Part shown: positions 35,382 to 45,721 of the stretch, piece by piece | How positions within the stretch are numbered: position 1 is the first letter of the stretch | Layout of the letters: the number at the start of each line of letters is the position of its first letter | Assembly (NCBI GenBank): GCA_963735955.1 | Contig: CAVTND010000020.1 | Coordinates: 15,901 to 79,900, forward strand | DNA: 64,000 nucleotides | Source of the DNA: CAVTND01 sp963735955 | GTDB taxonomy: Bacteria > Pseudomonadota > Gammaproteobacteria > Burkholderiales > Burkholderiaceae_F | Reading direction: 5' to 3' | Translations under genes and position numbers: made by a program | Notes under the pieces: generated by a model | The model's input: the letters and a program-made list of their open reading frames with translations, nothing else | The model's database searches: none | What the model was told of the DNA's origin: nothing

Positions 35382-37887
35382 ATGACTCCAACTCACTTGC
35401 TGCGGCAAGGCCTGCGGATGTGCGCGCGCGACTGGCGTGCCGGTGAACTGCGCCTGCTGGCCGCGGCCCTGGTGATTGCCGTTGCGGCAGTCACCAGTGT
35501 CGGATTTCTGGTCGACCGGATCCGCATCGGGCTCGAGCGCGACGCCGCCCAGCTGCTCGGTGCGGATGTGGTTCTGATCTCGGATACGCCGATCGCCGAC
35601 GAAGTCATGCGGCAGGCGCGGGCCGCGGGCCTGGCGGTCGCAAGTACGGTCGTATTCCCCAGCATGGCGCTGAATCCGCGCGATACCGATGTGAGCGCGC
35701 TGGCAGCCGTGAAGGCGGTGACGAACAACTATCCCTTGCGCGGCACTATGCGCGTGGCCGATGCCATCGGTGCGACCGACGCGCCGACCCGCACAGTGCC
35801 GGCGCGGGGCGAGGTCTGGGTCGATGCTCAGTTGCTGCAAGCGCTGAATGCGCAGCCGGGCGATTACCTGAAACTCGGCGAGCAGACCTTCCGCATCGGC
35901 AAGCTGATCGTGATCGAACCGGATCGTGGCGCGCAGTTCATCAATTTTGCGCCGCGCGTCATGCTGAGTCTCGACGACCTCGCGGCTACTCAGTTGATCA
36001 CGACCGGCAGCCGCGTCACCTACCGGCTACTTGCGGCCGGAGAGCGGCCGGCAGTGCGCGCCTTTGTGGACGCCATTGAAAAGCAACTGGCGCGCGGCCA
36101 ACGGCTCGAAACGCTCGAGGGCGGCCGGCCGGACATGCAACGCACGCTCGAACGCGCCGAGCGCTTTCTGGCCCTGGTGGCACTGCTGGCGGCGATGATC
36201 GCTGCCGTTGCGGTAGCAGCGGCAGCACGACGTTTCTCCCTGCGTCACCTCGACTCCTGCGCAATGATGCGTTGCCTGGGACTCGCCCAGACCGACATCT
36301 TTCGCCTGTTCGCGATCGAGTTTCTCGCGATCGGCATCGCGGCCTGTGTGGCCGGCATTCTGATTGGCTATGGCGCGCACTTCGGTCTGCTCTATGTGCT
36401 CGGGCCCTTGATCAAGACTTCCCTGCCGCCAGCGTCCTTCCTGCCTGCGGCCCAGGGGTTTGTCTGTGGGATGGTGCTCCTGCTGGGCTTCGCACTGCCG
36501 CCGCTGGCTCAGTTGCGCCAGGTTCCGCCTTTGCGCGTGCTGCGCAAGGACATTGGCCTGCCGACCGGGCGCGCGGCCCTCGGCTACCTGGTCGGACTGG
36601 CCGGATTTCTCGGCCTGCTGCTTTGGTCCGCGCACGATCTGAAGATCGGCGGCCTGACCGCAGGCGGCTTCCTGGTGGGTCTGATTGTGTTTGCCTTCGT
36701 GGCGTGGCTGGTCTTGCGGCTGCTGGCGCCGTTGCGCGGCCTGACCGGACAGCCTCGGCATTTCGTGGCGGTTTGCGATCGCTGCCGTGCAACGGCGGCC
36801 GATTGCGACGATCGTGCAGTTGGTCTCACTTGCGGTCGGCCTGATGGCGTTCTGCTGCTGACGGTCACGCGGACCGATCTGGTCAACGCGTGGCGCAGGG
36901 CGGCGCCGGCGGATGCACCGAACCGTTTCGTCATCAACGTCCAGCCAGACCAGGCGCGCGCGATCGGCGCGGCTCCGCGCGGCGGGGCTCGACGCGCCGC
37001 TGCACCCGATGATCCGCGGCCGACTGATCGAGGTCAACGGCCGTGCGGTCGGCCCGGAGACCTATACCAATGATCGTGCCCAGCGCCTGGTTGATCGCGA
37101 GTTCAATCTGTCCTACACGGCCGAGGCGCCGTCGCATAACCAGATCGTCGCTGGAAAGTGGTTCGCCGACGGCACTGAGGAGCTGTCGATCGAGGAGGGT
37201 ATCGCGCAGACACTCGGCATCAAGCTGGGAGATCGGCTCACGTTTGATATCGCGGGTCAGCGCGTAACGCGCGCGCGCCACCAGCCTGCGCAAGGTGAAC
37301 TGGGATTCGATGCGCGCCAACTTCTTCGTGATCATGCCGCCGTCGCTGCTGGCCGATCAGCCCACGAGCTTCATTTCTGCGTTTCACCTGCCGGACGCCC
37401 GCGCGGCGTTCACCGGCGAACTGGTGCGTGAGTTTCCGAACATCACGTGGTCGACACCAGCGCCGTGTTCCGGCAGGTGCAGGCGGTGCTGGATCAGGTG
37501 GTCAGCGCGGTCGAACTCGTTGTTCGTTTTCACGCTCGCGGCGGGCGTGCTGGTGCTGTACTCCGCACTCGCGGCGAGTCGTGACGAGCGCGTGCACGAG
37601 GCAGGCCTGTTGCGCGCGCTCGGGGCGTCGCGCCGGCAGTTGATGCGCGCGCAGATCGCCGAGCTGGCATTCATTGGTGGGCTTGCGGGACTGCTGGCGG
37701 CGATCGGCGCCTCGCGCGATCGGCTGGGCGTTGGCGAAGTACGCATTCGAGTTCGACTACGCACTGACGCCGTGGGTCTTCGTCGCTCGGAATCAGCGGC
37801 GGTGCCGTGTGTGCGCTGATCGGGGGCTGGTTCGGACTGCGCGGAGTGTTGCAGACCCCGCCGCTCGCTACGCTGCGCGACGCCTGA
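35382..37887 (+). CDS. FtsX-type ABC transporter permease (YbbP-like), frame-disrupted
   Basis: ATG 35382 (MTPTHLLRQGLRMCARDWRA). N-terminal helix, a large periplasmic MacB-like domain (GADVVLISDTPIADEVMRQA ... NYPLRGTMRVADAIG), FtsX helices (RFLALVALLAAMIAAVAVAA, AIEFLAIGIAACVAGILIGY), a second half with NRFVINVQPDQARAIGA and FVFTLAAGVLVLYSALAASRDERVHE, to TGA 37887. That is the ~830-residue, two-FtsX-domain layout of YbbP. About six frame changes lie in the second half (near 36770, 36980, 37270, 37445, 37505, 37720 and 37790). YbbP works with the ATPase YbbA and is linked to lipid or lipoprotein handling; no ATPase gene is adjacent here. Confidence 0.78.
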
Positions 37888-37893
37888 AGCACG

Positions 37894-38325
37894 ATGAGTT
37901 CCGCAGCCAAGGTGCCGACGCCCACACAGGGTGTCACGCAGAGCATCGAAACGCCATTTGCCAAATTGGGCGGCGCGACGGCCCTGCGAACCCTGGTCGA
38001 GCACTTCTATGACCTGATGGAGATTGAACCGGCCTATGCCGACCTGCGGCGAGTGCACGCCGCCGATCTAGGCAAGGCGCGCGAAAAGCTCTATCTCTTC
38101 CTGAGCGGATGGCTGGGCGGCCCCGACCTGTATGTCGAGCGCTATGGTCATCCGCAGCTCAGGGCGCGTCATTTGCCGTTCTCGATTGGCCTGGTCGAGC
38201 GTGACCAGTGGCTCGCGTGCATGAAGCAGGCGCTCGGTGAGCAGCAGGTTCCGACCACCTTGCAGGAGCGACTGATGCAGGCCTTCTTCCAGACCGCTGA
38301 CTGGATGCGCAATCGGGCCGAGTGA
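37894..38325 (+). CDS. Group II truncated hemoglobin
   Basis: 143 residues, starting 6 bases after the permease. Contains PFAKLGGATALRTLVEHFYD, YADLRRVHAADLGKAREKLY, LFLSGWLGGPDLYVERYGHP, and RARHLPFSIGLVERDQWLAC, with the proximal His (RARHLPF) and the conserved Trp of group II (trHbO-type) globins. Family members bind O2 or NO and take part in redox/NO detoxification. The N-terminal ~20 residues are an extra polar leader. Probably co-transcribed with the upstream permease, though a functional link is not known. Confidence 0.9.
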   Translation: MSSAAKVPTPTQGVTQSIETPFAKLGGATALRTLVEHFYDLMEIEPAYADLRRVHAADLGKAREKLYLFLSGWLGGPDLYVERYGHPQLRARHLPFSIGLVERDQWLACMKQALGEQQVPTTLQERLMQAFFQTADWMRNRAE

Positions 38326-38375
38326 AGGCCGTGCTGCGCGGGCGCGCTGCGGTTGGCTGCCCGTATCATCGACGC

Positions 38376-39689
38376 ATGCTCGAATCCCTGCTTGCGGCGC
38401 TCGCGCTGGTCCTGGTCGTCTGTCTGATCGCGCTGGTTGCCGCGCTACGGCGTGGCCCGGGCGAAGTGCTGGCGCCGCGACTCGACGAACTGTTGCGTGC
38501 CAACGAGCGGCTTGAACGTGAACTGCGCGCCGCGGTCGACGCGGCGGCCAGCGGCACGCGAACCGAGTCGAGCGCTCGTATGGCGGAACTGCAGACCGGC
38601 GTCTTGCAGCAGCTGCAAGGAGTATCCGGCCAGCAGGGCCAGCAGTTGCAGGACTTCGCACTGCGTTCCCAGCAGCAGCTGAGCGACCTCACCACCGCAA
38701 TTCAGCGCAACCTGGCGGAAGTGCGCACCACCATGCAATCGCAGCTCACCAGCTTGCAGCACGGCAACGAGACCAAACTCGACCAGATGCGCGCCACGGT
38801 CGAGGAGAAACTGCAGACCACGCTGGAGGCGCGTCTGGGCGAGAGTTTCAAGCAGGTGAGCGATCGGCTCGAGCAGGTGCATCGCGGCCTGGGCGAGATG
38901 CAGGGACTGGCGCAGGGCGTCGGTGATCTGAAGCGCGTTCTGACCAATGTGAAGTCGCGCGGTTCATACGGCGAGATGCAGCTTGCCGCACTGCTGGAGC
39001 AGGTGCTGACGATCGAGCAGTACGCCGCCAATGTGGCGACGCGGCCGGATTCGAACGAACGGGTGGAGTTCGCCGTCAGGATGCCAGGCCACGGCAACCC
39101 TGGCGACAACGCCGTGCTGTGGCTGCCGATTGACGCCAAGTTCCCGACGGAAGACTACGAGCGCCTGCTGGTCGCGCAGGAGGCCGCCGACGCCGACGCC
39201 ATCAAGGCCGCGGGTGCCGCCCTGGAAACGCGCATCCGCGGCGAGGCGAAGAAGATCCGCGAGAAGTACGTTGAGCCGCCGTACACGACCGACTTCGCGA
39301 TTCTGTTTCTGCCGACCGAGGGGCTGTTTGCCGAAGTGCTGCGCCGGCCCGGACTCACCGATGCACTGAACCGTGAACTGCGCGTCGTCATCGCCGGCCC
39401 CACCACGTTGTTCGCGCTGCTGAACTCGCTGCAGATGGGATTCCGGACCTTGGCGATCGAGCAGCGATCGGTCGAGGTGCGTGAACTGCTCGGTGCGGTC
39501 AAGACCGAGTTCGACAAGTTCGGGGAGTGGATCGGCAAGGTTCGGACTCAGGTGGCCACTGTCAGCAAGACCCTGGAAGACGCCGACACCCGCACGCGCC
39601 AGATGCAGAAGAAGCTCAGGAACGTGGAAGCGCTGCCGGCGGAGGAGACGGCACGGCTGCTGCCGCCGGTGAACGGCGATGATGGCTAG
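38376..39689 (+). CDS. rmuC: RmuC family DNA recombination protein
   Basis: 437 residues from ATG 38376 (MLESLLAALALVLVVCLIAL), with an N-terminal membrane helix; a GTG at 38322 would add a poor leader. A long coiled coil follows (LQTGVLQQLQGVSGQQGQQL ... VEEKLQTTLEARLGESFKQV), then the RmuC domain: LTNVKSRGSYGEMQLAALLE, WLPIDAKFPTEDYERLL, FAILFLPTEGLFAEVL, VVIAGPTTLFALLNSLQMGF. RmuC limits recombination at short inverted repeats. Intact and family-typical length. Confidence 0.92.
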   Translation: MLESLLAALALVLVVCLIALVAALRRGPGEVLAPRLDELLRANERLERELRAAVDAAASGTRTESSARMAELQTGVLQQLQGVSGQQGQQLQDFALRSQQQLSDLTTAIQRNLAEVRTTMQSQLTSLQHGNETKLDQMRATVEEKLQTTLEARLGESFKQVSDRLEQVHRGLGEMQGLAQGVGDLKRVLTNVKSRGSYGEMQLAALLEQVLTIEQYAANVATRPDSNERVEFAVRMPGHGNPGDNAVLWLPIDAKFPTEDYERLLVAQEAADADAIKAAGAALETRIRGEAKKIREKYVEPPYTTDFAILFLPTEGLFAEVLRRPGLTDALNRELRVVIAGPTTLFALLNSLQMGFRTLAIEQRSVEVRELLGAVKTEFDKFGEWIGKVRTQVATVSKTLEDADTRTRQMQKKLRNVEALPAEETARLLPPVNGDDG

Positions 39690-39733
39690 AGTTGCGGGCA
39701 GCCGATTGTCTGGACTTCCTGCAATCTCGGGTG

Positions 39734-40915
39734 TCAAACCCCTGCCAGTCGGTCCAGCGCATCGTGCAGGGTCTGCTCCTTCTTGGCAAAGCAGAACCTG
39801 ACGATGCGTCGTTCGAACGGCGGGTCATACAGTGCCGACACCGGAATCGACGCGACGCCCACGGTTCGGACCAGGTGCTGCGCAAAATCGGCCTCGGGCA
39901 GGTCGCTGACGGCCGAGTAGTCGGCCAGCACAAAATAGGTACCGGGGCAGGGCAGCGGACGCAGTCGGGTAGCGCGCAGTCCGGCCACAAAGAGGTCACG
40001 TTTGGCCTGATAGAAGCCCGCCAACCCGGCCCAATCGCGTTCCTGCAGGTAACGCGCGAGCGCATGCTGTGCCGGTGTGTTCACAGCGAAGACCATGAAC
40101 TGATGCACCTTGCGGATCTCGGCGCTCAATGCCGCGGGAGCACAGGCGTAACCGACCTTCCAGCCAGTGGTGTGGCAGGTCTTGCCGAAACTCGAGATCA
40201 TGACGCTCGCCGCTGCGAGCAGCGGTGAACTCAGTACCGAGCAGTGTGCGACTCCGTCGAACACGATGTGCTCGTATACCTCGTCGGACAGCAGCAGCAC
40301 GCCGGTAGCGGCAACGATCTGCTCGAGCATGCGCAGGTCCTGAGGATGCAGGATGCAGCCGCTCGGGTTATGCGGAAAGTTGAGCATGATCAGCCGGGTC
40401 TTGGGCGTGATCGCCGCCCGAACGCGTTCCCAGTCCGGGGCATAGCCGGCTGCCGCATCGAGCGGAATCCGTACTGCACGTCCGCCGGCCAGCTCGATCG
40501 ACGGGACGTAACTGTCATAGACCGGCTCGAAGACGATCACCTCGTCGCCCGGATGCACCAGGGCCAACACGGTGGCCATGATCGCCTGCGTAGCTCCCGC
40601 CGTGATCGTGATTTCGGCATCCGGATCATGCGAATGGCCGTAGAGCTCAGCGTTCTTGCGTGCAATGGCTTCGCGCAAGCTCGCCACACCGATCATCGGC
40701 GCGTACTGGTTGTGACCCTGTTCGACAGCCTCGGCCAGCAGTTGCTGCAGGCGCGGATCACAGTCGAAATCCGGAAACCCCTGCCCAAGGTTGACCGCAC
40801 CATGCTGGGCCGCCAACTGGGACATCACCGTGAAGATCGTGGTGCCGACGCCCGGCAGCCGCGAGCCCGCGAAACGGGCCGGCGCACCCAGGGATTCATG
40901 GCGAAAAGCGGACAT
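39734..40915 (-). CDS. ybdL: Methionine aminotransferase YbdL-type
   Basis: 393 residues, PLP fold type I. Begins with LPGVGTTIFTVMSQLAAQHG and NLGQGFPDFDCDPRLQQLL, the pattern of YbdL (methionine/kynurenine-type aminotransferase). NFPHNPSGCILHPQDLRMLE, SDEVYEHIVFDG (Asp, Tyr) and the PLP Lys in SSFGKTCHTTGWKVGY are present, as is VRFCFAKKEQTLHDALDRLA with the carboxylate-binding Arg. It transaminates methionine with a 2-keto acid acceptor. Convergent with rmuC and divergent from the M14 peptidase gene. Confidence 0.9.
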   Translation of the reverse strand: MSAFRHESLGAPARFAGSRLPGVGTTIFTVMSQLAAQHGAVNLGQGFPDFDCDPRLQQLLAEAVEQGHNQYAPMIGVASLREAIARKNAELYGHSHDPDAEITITAGATQAIMATVLALVHPGDEVIVFEPVYDSYVPSIELAGGRAVRIPLDAAAGYAPDWERVRAAITPKTRLIMLNFPHNPSGCILHPQDLRMLEQIVAATGVLLLSDEVYEHIVFDGVAHCSVLSSPLLAAASVMISSFGKTCHTTGWKVGYACAPAALSAEIRKVHQFMVFAVNTPAQHALARYLQERDWAGLAGFYQAKRDLFVAGLRATRLRPLPCPGTYFVLADYSAVSDLPEADFAQHLVRTVGVASIPVSALYDPPFERRIVRFCFAKKEQTLHDALDRLAGV

Positions 40916-41060
40916 CGAATCGAATCTCGGTCGGGAGAGGGCAACTATACTGGCGCGCCTTTCGTCACCTGCATTTCAGGCAAGCGGGCCATGCCAGTTC
41001 TCGACCAAACCATTCCGAATTTGATCCGTGGCATCAGCGGCCGGCCTTTCGATTGAGTCC

Positions 41061-42197
41061 ATGGGCATCGAGATCAGCAGCTCCTTCGATAGCGGCGCCA
41101 TTGAAGTGGTGGGCATTACTGAACGGCGTGCCGAGTTGCGCATCCGGCATGACCGCATGGCCGACGGCCAGGCGGCCGAGTTTCTGCAATGGTTTCACTT
41201 TCGCGTCGCCGGCGCCGAGCAAGACGGCGCCACGCTTGTCATCCTCAACGCCGGGGCGACAACTTATCCCAATGGCTGGCGCGACTATCGCGCGGTGGCG
41301 AGCGTCGATCGTCGCCGCTGGCTGCGGGTTCCCTCCAGCTACGACGGTACGGCCCTGACGATCGAACTGGCGCCCGCCGCCGGCCCCACCTATGTCGCCT
41401 ACTTTGAGCCGTACTCGCACGAACGCCACCTCGACCTGCTGGCCGATGCTGTCGCTCGCGGCGCGCGCCAGCAGCGGCTTGGCGCTACCGTCCAAGGGCG
41501 TGACCTCGACGCGTTGATCGTCGGCAATGGACCACAGCGACTTTGGGTCATTGCGCGCCAGCATCCGGGCGAAACGATGGCGGAATGGCTGGTCGAAGGT
41601 CTGTTGCAGCGCCTGCTCGACAAGGCCGACCCGGTGGCGCGCGAACTGCGTCGACGCGCGCGCTTGCACATCGTGCCCAACATGAATCCGGACGGCTCAG
41701 TGCTTGGCAACCTGCGCACGAATGCGGCCGGTGCCAATCTCAACCGCGAATGGATGACACCGAGCACCGAGCGCAGTCCGGAAGTGCTCGCCGTACGCAA
41801 CGCAATCCACGCCGTCGGCTGCGACGCCTTCTTTGACATCCATGGCGACGAGAACATCCCCCATGTCTTCGTTGCCGGCACTGAACGACTGCCGGACCGA
41901 ACGCCACAGCAGGAACAGGAGCAGGCGGCGTTCTGCGCCGATTTCCGGATGGCCAGTCCCGATTTTCAGACTGAGCATGGCTACGAGGCAGGCAAGTTCG
42001 CGGCCGAGCAACTCAAGCTGGCGTCGAAGTATGTCGGTCACACGTTCAAGTGTCTGGCCCTGACCCTTGAAATGCCGTTCAAGGACAACGCCAGTGCACC
42101 GGATGAGCTCGTTGGCTGGGACGGTGCGCGCAGCGCCCGTCTCGGTGCCGCGATGCTCGATCCCATGCTCAGGCATCTTGTGCGGCGGACTGCATGA
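41061..42197 (+). CDS. M14-family metallocarboxypeptidase (cytosolic CPA-like)
   Basis: 378 residues from ATG 41061 (MGIEISSSFDSGAIEVVGIT); an upstream GTG at 41028 would add MASAAGLSIES. N-terminal beta domain (WFHFRVAGAEQDGATLVILN), then an M14 zinc site: ARQHPGETMAEWLVEG (HxxE), NMNPDGSVLGNLRTNAAGAN with NR/NPDG, and FFDIHGDENIPHVFV (third zinc His). The order matches Nna1/AGTPBP-like cytosolic carboxypeptidases of bacteria. Substrate not predictable. The stop overlaps the next start by 4 bases, suggesting coupling. Confidence 0.85.
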   Translation: MGIEISSSFDSGAIEVVGITERRAELRIRHDRMADGQAAEFLQWFHFRVAGAEQDGATLVILNAGATTYPNGWRDYRAVASVDRRRWLRVPSSYDGTALTIELAPAAGPTYVAYFEPYSHERHLDLLADAVARGARQQRLGATVQGRDLDALIVGNGPQRLWVIARQHPGETMAEWLVEGLLQRLLDKADPVARELRRRARLHIVPNMNPDGSVLGNLRTNAAGANLNREWMTPSTERSPEVLAVRNAIHAVGCDAFFDIHGDENIPHVFVAGTERLPDRTPQQEQEQAAFCADFRMASPDFQTEHGYEAGKFAAEQLKLASKYVGHTFKCLALTLEMPFKDNASAPDELVGWDGARSARLGAAMLDPMLRHLVRRTA

Positions 42198-43231
42198 CGA
42201 TTGCTTCCGGCACCAAGGTTTCGCTGCGGCGTGCGCGGCTCGCCGAGCGCCCACGTGTTCACGAGTGGCTGATCAACTCTGACCTGAGCGCGAACATGCT
42301 CGGCGGCTCGCTTTACCCGGACCGCCCGGCACCGCCGCCGGAACTGTTCGAACAGGAATTTTCGGATCACTACTTCAACGGCACCCGGCCGTACTCCGGG
42401 CGCAGCTTCATCATCGAGGCGGACGGCGAAGACGTTGGCTGCATTTCGCATGGCCCGATCGATCTGGTCAACGACGTGACCGAGCTCGACATCTGGCTGG
42501 CGGAACGCCGCGTGGCCGGACGCGGGTTCGGATCCGAGGCGCTGATCGTTCTGGCCGACTGGCTGCAGGCGCGCTACGGAGTCAATCGCTTTCTGATACG
42601 ACCGTCGCGCCGCAACGTCAAGGCACTGCGCGCGATGCGTCGCGCGGGATTCAGGGAGACCGATCTGCCGGCGTCCGAGGTCATTGAAAAGCTTGCGCTG
42701 CCGATCGGGGATTACGACGATGAAATTCTGCTGTTTCGCATCCTGCCGGTTGCCCCAGCGCCGGTGATCGAGCCTGGCCGCACCTACGTTTTCATCGACA
42801 GCGAGTTCACCAGTCTGAGCTCGCCGCAGCTGATCAGCATCGGCGCGGTCGCGACCGACTCAACAGCGTTCTATGCCGAGCTGCAGGGCTGGGAGCCCGA
42901 GCGGGCAAGTGATTTTGTGCGGGATGTCGTGATGCCACTGCTCGATGGTGATGCCGTGCCGATGGAGATGGGCGCCCAGGCCCTTGGCGCCTGGCTCGAG
43001 GCGCGCGCGCAGAGCACTGCCACTACGGTCATCAGCGATACGGGCTTTGACCGCTGGGCCCTGGCAGAGTTGTTTGGCCGCGAAGACTTGCCTCCCAATG
43101 TCGAGTGGCGCCGCGCTCCGGTGGCCTATGAAAAACTCGATGAAGTAACCAGGATGCTGAGCCTGCGCCGTCACCATGCGCTCGATGACGCCCGCGCTCT
43201 GCGTCACGTAGTGCTGAATCTCGGTACCTGA
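42194..43231 (+). CDS. GNAT acetyltransferase fused to a 3'-5' exonuclease-like domain
   Basis: 345 residues. Residues 1-180: GNAT fold with LDIWLAERRVAGRGFGSEAL (acetyl-CoA loop RRVAGRGFG), FLIRPSRRNVKALRAMRRAG. Residues about 195-345: FIDSEFTSLSSPQLISIGAV, as in DEDD exonucleases (DxE), with VISDTGFDRWALAEL (central Asp) and HHALDDARALRHVVLN (HxxxxD). The exonuclease half looks like a short oligoribonuclease/RNase-H-fold protein. A fused acetyltransferase-nuclease is unusual. Starts inside the M14 gene's stop. I infer no specific substrate. Confidence 0.75.
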   Translation: MTIASGTKVSLRRARLAERPRVHEWLINSDLSANMLGGSLYPDRPAPPPELFEQEFSDHYFNGTRPYSGRSFIIEADGEDVGCISHGPIDLVNDVTELDIWLAERRVAGRGFGSEALIVLADWLQARYGVNRFLIRPSRRNVKALRAMRRAGFRETDLPASEVIEKLALPIGDYDDEILLFRILPVAPAPVIEPGRTYVFIDSEFTSLSSPQLISIGAVATDSTAFYAELQGWEPERASDFVRDVVMPLLDGDAVPMEMGAQALGAWLEARAQSTATTVISDTGFDRWALAELFGREDLPPNVEWRRAPVAYEKLDEVTRMLSLRRHHALDDARALRHVVLNLGT

Positions 43232-43352
43232 GCCCCCTTTCGTGTCGCTGGCGCCACGGCAGGCTCTGTTCGGCCCACCTGTGCGACAAAGCGGACGTCG
43301 CCTATCATCGCGCCCTGGCCTTGGCCAGTTTGCATCAACACTCGGAACCTGA

Positions 43353-45306
43353 ATGTCCGGTCCGCTGACCCGATTCGGCCTCGTCGTCGAAACGCAGGAA
43401 CAGCGCAAGGAGAAGATCCTTGCGGGCGTCATGGCGTCGGTCTATCGCCAGGTGCCGCAGTCGGTGCTGGTCAGCATCGTCGGTGCCTTTGCGCTGATGG
43501 TGGTGTTCTGGCCTTCGATGAACCAGAACCTGCTGATGGGCTGGTTCGTCCTGATCCTGCTCGAGTCTCTGGCGCGCGTCCGTGTCGCCTACAGCTTTCG
43601 CCACGCCAAGGCAGTCGTCGACGAAGTCCAGCGCTGGGCGATTCGCTGGGTCAGCCTTGCGGTAGTTGCCGGCGCGCTCTGGGGCGGGGCGGGCTTCACG
43701 TTCTTCTCAAACGACCAGCCCTTGCACCAGGTTGTGCTGGTCGCGGTCGTGCTGAGTGTCGCGTTCGGCTCGCTCACCCTGTATGCGAGCTACCGCCCGG
43801 CGTTCTATGCCTTCATGCTGCTTGCGCTCCTGCCGCTCATCGGGCGCATGGTCTGGGAACAGGACCCGACCTACTACACCGCCTCGGTTGTGATGTCGGC
43901 CGTGTTCTTCTTCACTGTTTTCTATGGCCGCACATTTGGCGACGCGGTCTTCGACTCGGTCAAGAACAACTACGAGAACGAAGTCCTGGTCGAGCAGTTG
44001 ATGAACGAGAAGCGCATGGCCGAGGATGCACGGCGTGACGCCGAGAATGCCACCCGGTCGAAGACCCAGTTTTTCGCGGCTGCTAGCCACGACCTGCGCC
44101 AGCCGCTGCAGGCGATCGGGATTTATGTCTCGCTACTGAAGAAGCGCGCCGCAGGGGCCGCTCGAGCCGCTGGTCAACAACCTGTCGACCGCGGTGGAGT
44201 CGCTTTCCAAGCTGGTCGAAGAACTGCTGGAGATTTCGCGCCTGGACTCCGGTTCGATCCAGCCACGTTTCGAGCAAGTAGTGCTGGATGAGCTTTTCAC
44301 CCTGCTCGAGCAGGAGTTCACTCCGCTGGCCGCCGCCAAGGGCTTGTCCTTGCGTTTTCGCCGCTCCGGATTGGCGATCGACAGCGATGCGCTGCTGCTG
44401 CAGCGGGTCATTCGCAACCTTCTGGCCAATGCAATCCGCTATACGCAGAAGGGCGGAGTGTTGCTGGCAGCGCGCATGCGTGCCGACATGGTCAGTCTGG
44501 AAATCTGGGACACCGGCCCGGGCATCAAGAAGGCCGAACTGGATCACATCTTTGAAGAGTTCTACCGCGGCGAAAGTTCAAAGGCCGAAAACAGTGGCTC
44601 GGGCTTCGGACTCGGATTGTCGATCGTCAAGCGCATTTGCGGTCTTGTCGGTCATCCGCTGATCGTGACCACGCGCCCGGGTACCGGCACGGTGTTCCGG
44701 GTCGAAGCCGCACCGTCGATCACGCCGCAGCGGGTCAAACGCAGCGCGCCCGAGACGATCGAGCTGTCGATTCGCGGCTTGAACGGCTTCACCTTCGTCG
44801 TGCTCGAAGACAATGCCGAGATCCTGAACAGTCTGACGCGTCTGCTGCGGTCCTGGGGCGCCGAAGTCGTTCCTTCAACCGGCTACAACGCGCAACTCAT
44901 CAAGCGCATCAGCATGCACGAGCGAATTGACGCGATCGTCGCCGACCACAACCTCGGGCCGCATTCGATCAGCGGGGTCGAAGCGGTGTTCAAGATCCGT
45001 GAACTGGTCGGTTTCCCGCTGCCGGTAGTCATGCTGACCGCTGTGCACCGGCTGGACGTGCTCGCGGAGTTTCAACGGGTGATGGCTGAACACATGGCAC
45101 AGAATCCGGCGAGCGCATCGGCGATCGCGCGCAGCCGGGTCGAGGAGCCCGTCGTGCTGCAGAAGCCGACGACGGCAGCGATGCTCAATACCAGCCTGTC
45201 CGACATGCTCGGGCTGACCACGCTGCCGATGGTGCGGGCGACGAGTCCGCCGGACACGATTCCCGACACGGTCCCGCCGAGGGCGACCGCGGGTTCATCG
45301 CGATAG
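43353..45306 (+). CDS. Hybrid sensor histidine kinase with C-terminal receiver domain
   Basis: MSGPLTRFGLVVETQEQRKE, then 5-6 membrane helices (VLVSIVGAFALMVVFW, LAVVAGALWGGAGFTFF), a dimerisation helix with the phosphoacceptor His in FFAAASHDLRQPLQAIG, an HATPase domain (NLLANAIRYTQKGGV, WDTGPGIKKAELDHIF, GSGFGLGLSIVKRICG), and a receiver (FVVLEDNAEILNSL, acceptor Asp in IVADHNLGPHSISG). One extra base near 44156 (RAAG-PLEPLVNNL) breaks the frame; the corrected length is about 650 residues. The H-box and HATPase resemble those of hybrid kinases of the NahK/RpfC-like clade. It has no partner regulator next to it. Confidence 0.85.
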
Positions 45307-45408
45307 CGGGCGCTGCTGCGCGAATGGGCATGTTCACCCATGAAAATGTAGGGTGGCATCGGGTCCGTGCTTGTTGTAAGTAGATTGCGCGGCCAATAGA
45401 TTTCCGGC

Positions 45409-45666
45409 ATGGCACGCCCACATCGGAGGCGGATCGTCGGCTGGATCGCAATTTGTGCGGTCCTGCTGCAGACGTTTGTTCCGCTCGTAACCCATACGCG
45501 CGCGGCCGAACGCTCGCCGCTGTGGGTGGATGTGTGCAGCACCGATGGCATCAAGCGGGTTCGACCTCTCGTCGGTCAGCTCTCGAGGCCGGTCTTGCCG
45601 ATAAAGCACGGCGCCGATCGGTTCCCGGCACGTAGGCGAATTCGCCCAGTGCGATCTGGGTGTTGA
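45409..45666 (+). CDS. DUF2946-like secreted small protein, probably 3'-truncated
   Basis: 85 residues. MARPHRRRIVGWIAICAVLL is a signal/membrane segment, then LQTFVPLVTHTRAAE and WVDVCSTDGIKRV, as in DUF2946 proteins (secreted, often near metal-related genes, of unknown role). After residue ~45 the sequence (LSRPVLPIKHGADRFPARRR) loses resemblance and the usual C-terminal Cys/His motif is missing. It adjoins other partial genes, so truncation by rearrangement is likely. Confidence 0.5.
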   Translation: MARPHRRRIVGWIAICAVLLQTFVPLVTHTRAAERSPLWVDVCSTDGIKRVRPLVGQLSRPVLPIKHGADRFPARRRIRPVRSGC

Positions 45667-45721
45667 GGACGCCCAAGCAGTGCCACATCGCCCGGACCTC
45701 CGAACGTGCCCGAGCGTCGGA

